Under the pieces are notes generated by a model. The model had not been told where the DNA came from and ran no database searches. It was given only the letters and a program-made list of their open reading frames with translations. Positions 1-6,388 of a stretch of DNA of 12,869 bases are shown one piece after another. The position numbers and the translations under genes are program-made. Each line of letters starts with the position of its first letter. The stretch's first letter is position 1. Source of the DNA: CAYVTZ01 sp964454685 (lineage in GTDB: Bacteria; Bacillota; Clostridia; Christensenellales; Christensenellaceae); contig CAYVTZ010000062.1 in assembly GCA_964454685.1 (NCBI GenBank), positions 1 to 12,869 of the forward strand. The letters are read 5' to 3'.

Positions 1-193
1 AGTTTTTCTGCGATAGAGCCCTTTTTTCTTGTCTCTTTGTCGGATAGCTGTTCAACAAGGGTGATCTCACCGCTTTTTGTACGGCGCAAGCGTGCGCGGC
101 GAAGAGAACTTTGCGGCACAAGCGAAAGCAAGCACTATGCTGCTTTGTAAAACGAGAGGGAATGCGGTGTGCGGGAGTGACAATTCACAGGCT
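1..193. other. Left edge, no gene called
   Basis: I see no convincing gene here. Reading frames run open to the left edge on both strands: two on the minus strand, and one on the plus strand ending at a TAA near 150. None has a ribosome site or a recognisable protein family, and overlapping open frames on both strands argue against choosing one. No hairpin followed by a T-run was found downstream of the PII-like gene, so where its transcript ends is not visible. Confidence 0.4.
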
Positions 194-895
194 TTATTTG
201 CAATACTTGCCAAGTAGGGCTGCGCCTGCCACTTCATCTACAGGCAGCGAGAAGGAAATGCCATGGCCTGCCGTATTGAGCCCCACCTTGGCGCAGACAT
301 TTTTCATGATGGCGTTACGCTGCTCCTTTTGCGCTAACACCAACACAACCTCTTTCTCCGGCTGTATGGTGATGCCAAAGAATTGTTCCGCTTCCTGCGT
401 ACCCGTGCCACGCGCGTAGAGTACGGTGCCGCCGGTGGCGCCTGCCGCTCTTGCCGCGTCCATGACCTCATCAGCGAAGCCACGGTTTACAATGGTAATG
501 ACTAATTCGACTTCCATATTACTCTCCTCGTTTTGAATGCTTTGCGTCGTGGAAGAAAATTGTGAAAGAAACTCCAGCGTTTTTTTGCCGCCCACGCCGT
601 CCAATGGAACCGTAAACGCAATGCCGTTTCCTGCCTCGCAAAAGCGATGATCGCTTTGCAGTGCACGCAGGGTTTGCGCGGTGACAGGAGATGGCACAAA
701 GCTGAGAATCACATATTTTGCCGTATCACCCAGCCCTAAAAGGTCAATCCATTCGGTGGGCGCTGTGCCGCGACCTAAGAGCATCATGTTATAGTAAAAT
801 CCATTTTTTGCCAGTGTCTTCACGATTGCGTTGCCATTTTTGCGATCCACGATTGTCACCAGCAGTTTGATTTTGTGGGATATGCTTTCCGACAT
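194..895 (-). CDS. Tandem PII-like signalling protein
   Basis: This 233-residue cytoplasmic protein contains two PII-like (ferredoxin-fold) domains in series, at about residues 8-103 and 129-224, joined by a polar Ser/Thr/Gln/Glu/Asn linker. Each repeat ends in the typical PII C-terminal strand: GNGIAFTVPLDGV in the first and GHGISFSLPVDEV in the second, resembling GDGKIFVLPVEEV of classical PII. The long classical T-loop with its modifiable tyrosine is absent, so this is a PII-like rather than a GlnB/GlnK protein. Classical PII has one domain of about 112 residues and acts as a trimer, often on a membrane transporter. The start at 895 is chosen because GGAGG lies 7 bases upstream; longer frames to 949 run into the DUF1538 gene. 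The gene lies 13 bp after that gene, so a role in controlling that membrane protein is inferred. The effector is unknown. Confidence 0.85.
   Translation of the reverse strand: MSESISHKIKLLVTIVDRKNGNAIVKTLAKNGFYYNMMLLGRGTAPTEWIDLLGLGDTAKYVILSFVPSPVTAQTLRALQSDHRFCEAGNGIAFTVPLDGVGGKKTLEFLSQFSSTTQSIQNEESNMEVELVITIVNRGFADEVMDAARAAGATGGTVLYARGTGTQEAEQFFGITIQPEKEVVLVLAQKEQRNAIMKNVCAKVGLNTAGHGISFSLPVDEVAGAALLGKYCK
515..529 (-). promoter_or_regulatory. Internal ribosome site and ATG for second PII-like domain
   Basis: Inside the tandem PII-like gene, GAGGAG (524-529) lies six bases before an in-frame ATG (515-517), Met127 of the full protein. This start falls exactly at the beginning of the second domain and would give a 107-residue single-domain PII-like protein. 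The site is as good as the ribosome sites of the neighbouring genes. It is either a working internal start or the remnant of two genes fused by loss of a stop codon. That it is used in the cell is inferred. Confidence 0.5.
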
Positions 896-908
896 GTTGG
901 TTCCTCCG

Positions 909-2417
909 TCAAACATCGATAATTTCGTCATCTGTATCTTGCGCCGCATGCTGCACTGCCAACGCGTTTTTGCTTGTTTTGATGCGATAAACCAGCCCCA
1001 GAACCTGTATGGTGAGCAGCGGCGTCATCGCCACCATTGCGACCAATCCGAACGCATCCGCAAGAATATTGCCGCCCACGGCTGCGCATGCGCCCATTGA
1101 GAAAGGGAGCAGAAAGGTTGCCGTCATAGGTCCGGAGGCAACACCGCCGGAGTCGAAGGCGATCGCCGTGAATATCTTAGGGACAAAGAAGGAAAGAAGA
1201 AGCGCGGCAGCATACCCCGGCAGCACAAAATACCAGATGCTGGCACCCGTCAATACGCGCGTCATGGCAAGCCCTGCGGAGATGGCGACGCCGATGGCAA
1301 GGCTGAGCAACATCGATCGTTTGGAGATTGCACCGACGGTGATGGTTTCCACTTGTGCATTGAGCACGTGAACAGCAGGCTCTGCCATGACGACAAAGAA
1401 CCCCATGACCATGCCGAGCGGAATTAGAACCCACTGATAGGGGAGTGCGCCGATGAGCGCGCCGATCTCGTTGCCAACGGGCATAAACCCCACATTGACG
1501 CCGGTTAGAAACAGCACCAGTCCAAGATACGTGTAGGCAAGCCCGATTCCCATTTTAATGAGGTGCGCCTTGGGCAGCTTCAAAAAAAAGATTTGGAAGA
1601 TGGCAAAAAAGGCGATGATGGGAAGCAGTGCGATGCCGACCTCACGAAAATAGTGGGGTATATGGGAGAAAAACGCATAAAGCAGATCGGAAATGGAATG
1701 GACTGCGGGTGCGTCCACCTCGGAAAAGGAGCCGGAGGGCGAAAAGAGCATGCCCATGACCATCACGGCCAGAATGGGGCCGATGGAACAGATCGCAACC
1801 AAACCAAAGCTGTCGTCCTGCGCATTCTTACCGCCGCGCACCGCCGCAACACCCGCGCCCAGCGCGAGGATGAAGGGAACGGTGATGGGGCCGGTGGTGA
1901 CGCCGCCGGAGTCAAAAGCGACCGCCAGAAAATCTTTGGAAACAAAAATTGCAAGGCAAAACACTGCCGCATACGCTGCAATCAACACAGTGGACAATCG
2001 TTTTTGGAAGATAATGCGCAGCAGCGCGAGCACCAAAAAAACACCCACGCCGACTGCAACGCAGAGAACCAGCACCAGATTGGGAACGGAGGGAACCTGT
2101 GTGGCAAGCACCTGCAAATCCGGCTCGGCGATGGTGACGGCAATGCCCATGATAAGCGCGACAACAATCAATATGCTGAGTTTGCGCGTTTTGGTGAGAT
2201 GTGCGCCGATGTTCTCGCCCATGGGCATCATGGCGATCTCCGCACCCAGCGAAAAAAGCGCCATGCCGAGGATTAGCAGCAGCGAAGATGCCAAGAAAAG
2301 CGCGACGGTGCCGCCGGAAAGCGGAGCAATCGTAAAATGAAGCACCAAAACAATCACCGTGATGGGAAGCACGGAAATCAACGACTCTTTTAACTTTGTC
2401 GTTAGATTCTTGAACAT
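909..2417 (-). CDS. DUF1538 family membrane protein, two-repeat form
   Basis: This is a 502-residue polytopic inner-membrane protein made of two homologous halves. Matching motifs recur about 250 residues apart: MPMGENIGAHL (64) and MPVGNEIGALI (312); AEPDLQVLATQV (98) and AEPAVHVLNAQV (345); AFDSGGVTTGP (167) and AFDSGGVASGP (420); FGLVA (204) and FGLVA (456). The acidic residues in these membrane-embedded motifs (AEP, AFDSGG) suggest ion or substrate transport. From memory, a paired DUF1538 system in Halomonas (UmpA/UmpB) was reported as a Na+/H+ antiporter, so cation/proton antiport is a reasonable guess but not shown here. The two halves are fused in one chain. The start has AAGGAG (2425-2430) seven bases upstream and a strong promoter just before it. 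The PII-like gene follows at 13 bp, and the last residues are a polar acidic cytoplasmic-type tail. Confidence 0.87.
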   Translation of the reverse strand: MFKNLTTKLKESLISVLPITVIVLVLHFTIAPLSGGTVALFLASSLLLILGMALFSLGAEIAMMPMGENIGAHLTKTRKLSILIVVALIMGIAVTIAEPDLQVLATQVPSVPNLVLVLCVAVGVGVFLVLALLRIIFQKRLSTVLIAAYAAVFCLAIFVSKDFLAVAFDSGGVTTGPITVPFILALGAGVAAVRGGKNAQDDSFGLVAICSIGPILAVMVMGMLFSPSGSFSEVDAPAVHSISDLLYAFFSHIPHYFREVGIALLPIIAFFAIFQIFFLKLPKAHLIKMGIGLAYTYLGLVLFLTGVNVGFMPVGNEIGALIGALPYQWVLIPLGMVMGFFVVMAEPAVHVLNAQVETITVGAISKRSMLLSLAIGVAISAGLAMTRVLTGASIWYFVLPGYAAALLLSFFVPKIFTAIAFDSGGVASGPMTATFLLPFSMGACAAVGGNILADAFGLVAMVAMTPLLTIQVLGLVYRIKTSKNALAVQHAAQDTDDEIIDV

Positions 2418-2440
2418 GTCTGCGCTCCTTTGATTGCTTC

Positions 2441-2469
2441 ATTATAGCAGGAACGCGCGAAGTTTTCAA
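2441..2469 (-). promoter_or_regulatory. Sigma-A promoter for DUF1538/PII-like operon
   Basis: On the minus strand TTGAAA (2464-2469) and TATAAT (2441-2446) are separated by exactly 17 bp, with a perfect -10 and five of six -35 bases. Transcription would start near 2434 and leave a leader of under 20 bases before the DUF1538 start codon. This separates the DUF1538/PII-like pair from the kinase unit, although read-through from the kinase remains possible because no clear terminator lies between them. Confidence 0.75.
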
Positions 2470-2497
2470 TCTTGCGGCGGCAAGCGGGAATGCTGCT

Positions 2498-4039
2498 TCA
2501 GCCGTTTTGCATGACTTGCTGCGCCTGCGCAGCGAACGCGCCTTTGAGCAGTGGATAAAGGGAGCGGTAGGTTGCATAGTATTGCTCGTAAATCTCTACA
2601 TTCTTGGGGTTGGGATCGATTCGTCCGGTATACCGGATGACGCTGCCGCAGGCATCTTTGAGTGTGGCGAACGCACCGCAGCCAACCGCTGCCATCAGCG
2701 CAACGCCGCAGGCAGGGGATTCCTCGATATTGGTGGTGAGGATGGGCGCGCCCAGAATGTCCGCTTGAATCTGCCGCCATAATTTGCTTTTGGCGCCACC
2801 GCCGGACGCGACAATCTCGTGAATCTCGATGTTGTAATTGCGCAGGATTTCGATGGTATCGCGCAGCGAGAAGGCGACGCCTTCCATGACGCTGCGGCAT
2901 AGCTCCGCGCGGCCGTGCCGATAGGTGATCCCGAAAAACACGCCGGAGGCGTTCGGATCATAATAGGGGGTACGCTCGCCATTGAGGTAAGGCAGAAAGC
3001 ACAGACCCTCGCTGCCCGGATTTGCCGCTTGCGCAAGCTCGCTCATATAGTTGTACACGTCCTTTTGCAGCATGGCGAGTTCCTTTTTTTCGATGGGGAA
3101 CACGGAATCGCGCAGCCATTTGAAGGAACCGCCCGCGCCCAGCGTACAACCGAACAGACACCATTTTTCGCGTTGGGTGTGGCACATGCTGAGCGCCGCC
3201 TGCGCATGTTGATCGGTGATTGGGGAATCGGTGGCGGCGAACACAACGCCGGACGCGCCGATGGTGGAGGAGATCATACCCGACTCGATGACACCGTTGC
3301 CCGTGCCGCCTGCCGGCTGATCGCCGCAGCCTGCAATCACGGGGATATCGCGGCGCATGCCAAGCTCTTCCGCGATTTCGGGCAGTAGCGCTCCTGCGAC
3401 ATCGCAGGACTCGCGCACGATTTCCGGCACGATGGATTTCTCGATACCGCAAAGCCGGAACAGTGTATCGGACCACGTGCGCTGCGGAACATCGAACAAG
3501 AAAGAGCCGGAGGCGTCCGTGACATCGGTGCTAAGATCGCCCGTAAGCTTAAAACGCAGAAAATCTTTGGCAAATAATACTTTATGAATCTTTTCGTAAA
3601 TTTCAGGATTATGATCCCGCAGCCACATGAGCTTGGGCGCCCAGAAGCCTGCATCGGGGTGATTGGCTGCAATTTTGAGATAGGTCTCACAGCCGATGGT
3701 GCGTTCGATCCATTCCTTTTCCTTTGTGGCGCGTTGATCCAGCCACATGATTGCATTGCCAATGGAATGCAGATCGCGATCCAGCAGCGTGGAGGCGAGC
3801 ATTTGACCGGTGATGCCGATTGCTTCGATTTTATTGCCCACATCACTGATGGTGACGGCGCGCTTGACCGCTTTTTTGCACGCTGTCCACCACTCGTTGG
3901 GGTCTTCTTCCGCATAGTGATAGTGCGGTGTGATCATATTATATTCAACATAGCCGGTTCCGGCGAGATAACCGTTTTTGCCGATGACGATTGCCTTAAC
4001 GCCGTTGGTGCCGGCATCGATGCCTAGAAAATATTGCAT
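2498..4039 (-). CDS. FGGY-family carbohydrate kinase (xylulokinase-like)
   Basis: This 513-residue cytoplasmic enzyme is expected to use ATP to phosphorylate a sugar or ketose. The N-terminal FGGY domain opens with the phosphate-binding GIDAGTNG (6-13) and the C-terminal domain contains the glycine-rich ASGGGAKSK (411-419). Asp240 in AGCGDQPAG matches the catalytic base of xylulokinase. The family motif GQMH, whose His contacts the sugar in E. coli XylB, reads GQML (78-81) here, and the usual WNDGR reads WLDQR (99-103), so D-xylulose is not an assured substrate. Length is typical of the family. The start at 4039 has GGGAG upstream and begins exactly at the family N-terminus; the open frame continues 43 codons further up but into the regulator gene. 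It lies 37 bp after the SorC-type regulator and is probably co-transcribed with it. It likely acts with the divergent lactonase and dehydrogenase. Confidence 0.88.
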   Translation of the reverse strand: MQYFLGIDAGTNGVKAIVIGKNGYLAGTGYVEYNMITPHYHYAEEDPNEWWTACKKAVKRAVTISDVGNKIEAIGITGQMLASTLLDRDLHSIGNAIMWLDQRATKEKEWIERTIGCETYLKIAANHPDAGFWAPKLMWLRDHNPEIYEKIHKVLFAKDFLRFKLTGDLSTDVTDASGSFLFDVPQRTWSDTLFRLCGIEKSIVPEIVRESCDVAGALLPEIAEELGMRRDIPVIAGCGDQPAGGTGNGVIESGMISSTIGASGVVFAATDSPITDQHAQAALSMCHTQREKWCLFGCTLGAGGSFKWLRDSVFPIEKKELAMLQKDVYNYMSELAQAANPGSEGLCFLPYLNGERTPYYDPNASGVFFGITYRHGRAELCRSVMEGVAFSLRDTIEILRNYNIEIHEIVASGGGAKSKLWRQIQADILGAPILTTNIEESPACGVALMAAVGCGAFATLKDACGSVIRYTGRIDPNPKNVEIYEQYYATYRSLYPLLKGAFAAQAQQVMQNG

Positions 4040-4076
4040 GTAACTCTCCCGAAAAGTACGTGGTTTTTCCTGTGGA

Positions 4077-5075
4077 TCATTCTGATTCGGACAGGCGGCT
4101 GAGCAGTGCGTGCGCGGTGTACTCGTCCGTGATGAGCACGTTGTACAGCTTGCTGCGCGCACCGCCAATAATGGCGTCTACCTTATTGCTGCCGCCTGCC
4201 GCCGCGATGACGACCGGCGTTTTTTTCAGTGCCTGCGTGTCTGCCGCAATGACGCGCGCGTCTACGTGCGCCGCACAGATTTCCCCATGAATGTTATAAA
4301 AGCGGGCGCAGATATTGCCCACCACTTGCTTTTCATTCAGCTCTTGCAGATCGTGCTGCGAGAAAGCATCGCTGTCTGTGCGCATGACGGCGTGCATCAG
4401 TGCCGAGTGGCGGGGATCGCCGTCAATGCCGATGACCGCGATATCCAGCTCCTGCGCTTTTTGCAACAGCTTGCGAATGGGCATGGAATCCAAAAAAGTG
4501 CGCGCAATGGTGGCATTGCTTGCAATGATGGGTGCATACAGATAGTGAATCAGGCTTTGCGGGAAATTGCGCGAAAGCTGATCGCACAGCGAATTGGCAA
4601 AAAAAGTAAACTCCTCGTTGGTCTGCAAGCCGCCCAGCAGCGGAATCCATTCGATGTCCTTGATGGTGGGGACCGGCTGTATTTTTTCCACGAGGCAACG
4701 CAGCGTTCTGCCCCAGCCAATGCCGACGCGATTGCCGCTTTTCATCAGATTGAGCAGATAATTTGCCGCCGTCATGCCGATGCGATCGCGCAGGATATCG
4801 CTGTTATCACTGGGCGCGCTGGCAATTTTGACATCCTCGATATCCAAAAACTGGCGCAAGTCGATTTCCTTTTGTAAAAAAGCATTCGCCTGACGGGGCT
4901 GTGCGATTTGAATGCGCACGATATGCTCCTGCCGCGCCTCGTTGAGTAATTTGATGATGGTTGGTCGGGACAGATTGAGCATTTTTGAAATCTCGGTTTG
5001 TGTTTTGCTTTCAATATAAAATAAGTGTGCGATTTTGATTTTTAAATCGTATCGCTCGTCTGCGCGAAATGCCAT
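4077..5075 (-). CDS. SorC-family sugar-responsive transcriptional regulator
   Basis: This 332-residue DNA-binding protein has an N-terminal helix-turn-helix (about 25-53, TQTEISKMLNLSRPTIIKLL) followed by a SorC/CggR-type sugar-phosphate-binding domain to the end. VGIGWGRTL (117-125) is the characteristic glycine-rich effector motif, and IGIDGDP and AAGGSNK lie in later loops. Family members are tetramers whose DNA binding changes on binding a sugar or phosphosugar. The start at 5075 has AAGGGAG eight bases upstream; a longer frame to 5114 would begin upstream of this ribosome site, within the likely start region of the transcript. It heads the minus-strand unit with the kinase and faces the lactonase/dehydrogenase genes, so it very likely controls both directions. 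An inverted repeat at its own transcription start suggests autoregulation (inferred). Confidence 0.88.
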   Translation of the reverse strand: MAFRADERYDLKIKIAHLFYIESKTQTEISKMLNLSRPTIIKLLNEARQEHIVRIQIAQPRQANAFLQKEIDLRQFLDIEDVKIASAPSDNSDILRDRIGMTAANYLLNLMKSGNRVGIGWGRTLRCLVEKIQPVPTIKDIEWIPLLGGLQTNEEFTFFANSLCDQLSRNFPQSLIHYLYAPIIASNATIARTFLDSMPIRKLLQKAQELDIAVIGIDGDPRHSALMHAVMRTDSDAFSQHDLQELNEKQVVGNICARFYNIHGEICAAHVDARVIAADTQALKKTPVVIAAAGGSNKVDAIIGGARSKLYNVLITDEYTAHALLSRLSESE

Positions 5076-5101
5076 GTGTAAAACTCCCTTGATTGAATCT
5101 G

Positions 5102-5115
5102 TTTGATGAATCAAA
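5102..5115. promoter_or_regulatory. Candidate operator at regulator start site
   Basis: TTTGATGAATCAAA is an inverted repeat with six-base arms and a two-base centre. It begins at the last base of the -10 box of the regulator promoter and covers the predicted transcription start, a position where a bound protein would block transcription. Autorepression by the SorC-type regulator is inferred. Confidence 0.4.
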
Positions 5116-5143
5116 TAGTACCGCGTTTTATAGAATTTGTCAA
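5115..5143 (-). promoter_or_regulatory. Sigma-A promoter for regulator-kinase unit
   Basis: On the minus strand a perfect TTGACA (5138-5143) and TACTAT (5115-5120) are separated by 17 bp. Transcription would start near 5108, about 33 bases before the regulator start codon. Confidence 0.7.
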
Positions 5144-5169
5144 CACGGTTTAAAATTGTAAATAAAGAA

Positions 5170-5185
5170 ACGGCGGTGTCGCCGT
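5170..5185 (-). other. Small GC hairpin with T-rich tail on minus strand
   Basis: ACGGCGACACCGCCGT on the minus strand folds into a six-base-pair stem with a four-base loop and is followed by TTTCTTTATTT, resembling a weak intrinsic terminator. It lies upstream of the regulator promoter, so it could stop stray minus-strand transcription entering from the lactonase side. The stem is short and the T-tract is interrupted. Confidence 0.25.
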
Positions 5186-5243
5186 GCTATTTTCCTGATG
5201 CAGCAAAAAAACGAAAACGAAACAAAATGTGAAGCAACATGAA

Positions 5244-5256
5244 ATCATGAAATGAT
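5244..5256. promoter_or_regulatory. Candidate operator upstream of lactonase promoter
   Basis: ATCATGAAATGAT is an inverted repeat of five-base arms around GAA, inside a run where ATGAAA-like words repeat (about 5239-5261). It lies just upstream of the -35 box, where an activator or an upstream-bound repressor would sit. It shares the central ATGAA with the repeat at 5102-5115, but the arms differ, so binding by the same regulator is only a guess. Confidence 0.3.
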
Positions 5257-5269
5257 GTGAAAAAAGGAT

Positions 5270-5298
5270 TTGACTTTGGCAAAAATTTGTGGTTTAAT
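5270..5298 (+). promoter_or_regulatory. Sigma-A promoter for lactonase-dehydrogenase unit
   Basis: TTGACT (5270-5275) and TTTAAT (5293-5298) are separated by 17 bp, each one base off consensus. Transcription would start near 5305, leaving a leader of about 180 nt before the lactonase start codon. Confidence 0.65.
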
Positions 5299-5441
5299 AA
5301 GCATAACAGAGAGAAATTTACTATTGTAAACAGAATTGCCGTTTGAAAATATTATGACAGCAGAAGGTGCAGTGCAGTTTAAAAAATGGCGTGGCAGTGT
5401 CGCGTGTGTACTGCAAGAGGGAAGTGCGCGCTTTGCGGAAT

Positions 5442-5465
5442 GTAAACTGCGTTTACGAAAGTAAA
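5442..5465 (+). promoter_or_regulatory. Overlapping alternative hairpins before lactonase
   Basis: GTAAAC (5442-5447), GTTTAC (5451-5456) and GTAAA (5461-5465) lie in a row. The middle arm can pair with the left arm (loop TGC) or, over five bases, with the right arm (loop GAAA). The region ends five bases before the GGGGAG ribosome site of the lactonase (5471-5476). As DNA the first repeat also resembles operators of the LacI type. Either an RNA or a DNA role is possible; the stems are short. Confidence 0.3.
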
Positions 5466-5483
5466 TATTAGGGGAGATAAAAC

Positions 5484-6371
5484 ATGAATTTTGAGCTGAT
5501 TTGTAATGAGGGATTTGAGATTGCGGAGACTCCCATTTGGGATGAGCGCATAGGGAAGCTTTATTATACGGATCTGTTTACGGGCGATGTGCACCGTTTT
5601 GACCCTTTGACAAAAGAACGTGAAACATGGAAAACCAATTCTTTGATCGGCAGCGCCGTTCCTACCAGCGATCCGAACAAGCTGATGTGCGCGATTGACC
5701 GGGGATTGTGTCTGCTGGACCTCACCAACGGTGAGATTTCGGTGATTTGCGACCCCAATGAGGGCAACGAGCGTAACCGATACAATGACACGCGCGTAGA
5801 TCCGGCGGGACGCATTTTTGCCAGCACAGTTGCAAAACTGTACGGCACGGACGAATATCAGCCGGACATGATGGGCAAGTTTTTTCAGGTGGAGCAGGAC
5901 GGAAGCGTGCGCGTGATCGAAGAAGCGATCAACCAGTATAACGCGATGGTCTGGAACAGTGACGCAACCAAGATGTATGTGATCGACACGTACCATCAGA
6001 CGCTGGTGGAATATGACTACAACATTGCGACCGGTGTGTGCGGTGCGGCGCGTGTGGCGATCGATTTTGCGCAGATCGGCATGCCAGACGGCATGTGCAT
6101 CGACAGTGAGGACAACTTGTATGTTTGCCACTGGAGCGGCAAAGTCAGCGTTTGGGATAAGAACCTGAAGCCGGTGCGCACGATTGAGATTCCCGTGGAA
6201 TACGCGGCGTGCGGCGGATTTGGCGGCGCGGAATATGCGGATTATTACTTAGCCACTGCGAAATACTGCTATAATGACGAACAACTGAAGGCAAACCCCG
6301 GCGCGGGCGGCATCTTTTGTGCAAAGGGTGCGGCGCGTGGCAGAGGAGATCATTTCTACATTATTAAATAA
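5484..6371 (+). CDS. SMP-30/gluconolactonase-like lactone hydrolase
   Basis: This 295-residue cytoplasmic six-bladed beta-propeller of the SMP-30/gluconolactonase/LRE family is expected to hydrolyse a sugar lactone to the aldonic acid using a divalent metal. The four metal ligands of the family can be placed: Glu15 (in AETPIW), Asn101 (NDTRVDPAGR), Asn153 (YNAMVWNSD) and Asp202 (MPDGMCID), matching Glu18, Asn103, Asn154 and Asp204 of human SMP30. The usual NG after the third ligand position is NA here. There is no signal peptide, and length is normal. GGGGAG (5471-5476) precedes the ATG by seven bases. It is the first gene of a unit with the iron-dependent dehydrogenase 17 bp downstream, and it ends in a double stop TAA TAA. 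The substrate is unknown; some family members act on non-sugar lactones or phosphotriesters. Confidence 0.87.
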   Translation: MNFELICNEGFEIAETPIWDERIGKLYYTDLFTGDVHRFDPLTKERETWKTNSLIGSAVPTSDPNKLMCAIDRGLCLLDLTNGEISVICDPNEGNERNRYNDTRVDPAGRIFASTVAKLYGTDEYQPDMMGKFFQVEQDGSVRVIEEAINQYNAMVWNSDATKMYVIDTYHQTLVEYDYNIATGVCGAARVAIDFAQIGMPDGMCIDSEDNLYVCHWSGKVSVWDKNLKPVRTIEIPVEYAACGGFGGAEYADYYLATAKYCYNDEQLKANPGAGGIFCAKGAARGRGDHFYIIK

Positions 6372-6388
6372 TAAGGAGCGTGTGAGTT

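Larger units (their letters stand above)
5076..5483. promoter_or_regulatory. Divergent control region, 408 bp
   Basis: This gene-free stretch separates the regulator/kinase unit from the lactonase/dehydrogenase unit. It holds a minus-strand promoter (5115-5143), a plus-strand promoter (5270-5298), two short inverted repeats next to them (5102-5115, 5244-5256), a small GC hairpin (5170-5185) and a plus-strand leader of about 180 nt with overlapping hairpins (5442-5465). TGTAAAC occurs twice, at 5325-5331 and 5441-5447, and may mark a second factor's sites. The DNA is visibly A/T-richer than the genes around it. Confidence 0.7.

Noticed and set aside
1..150. Partial gene at the left edge
   Set aside because: Open frames exist on both strands with no ribosome site or family match, so none can be preferred.
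1563..2340. Long plus-strand frames opposite the DUF1538 gene
   Set aside because: They are opposite-strand shadows of a well-supported membrane protein gene and show no family features or ribosome sites.
2471..2484. CTTGC/GCAAG hairpin after the kinase as a terminator
   Set aside because: The stem is five base pairs and no T-run follows on the minus strand; it overlaps the upstream side of the DUF1538 promoter.
4110..4877. A 255-codon plus-strand frame opposite the regulator
   Set aside because: The regulator on the minus strand has clear domains, a promoter and a ribosome site; the opposing frame has a composition typical of antisense reading.
5354..5464. A 36-codon open frame in the lactonase leader, ending just before the ribosome site of the lactonase
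   Set aside because: It has no ribosome site, no repeated regulatory codons and no recognisable sequence; it overlaps the hairpin arms and is likely chance.
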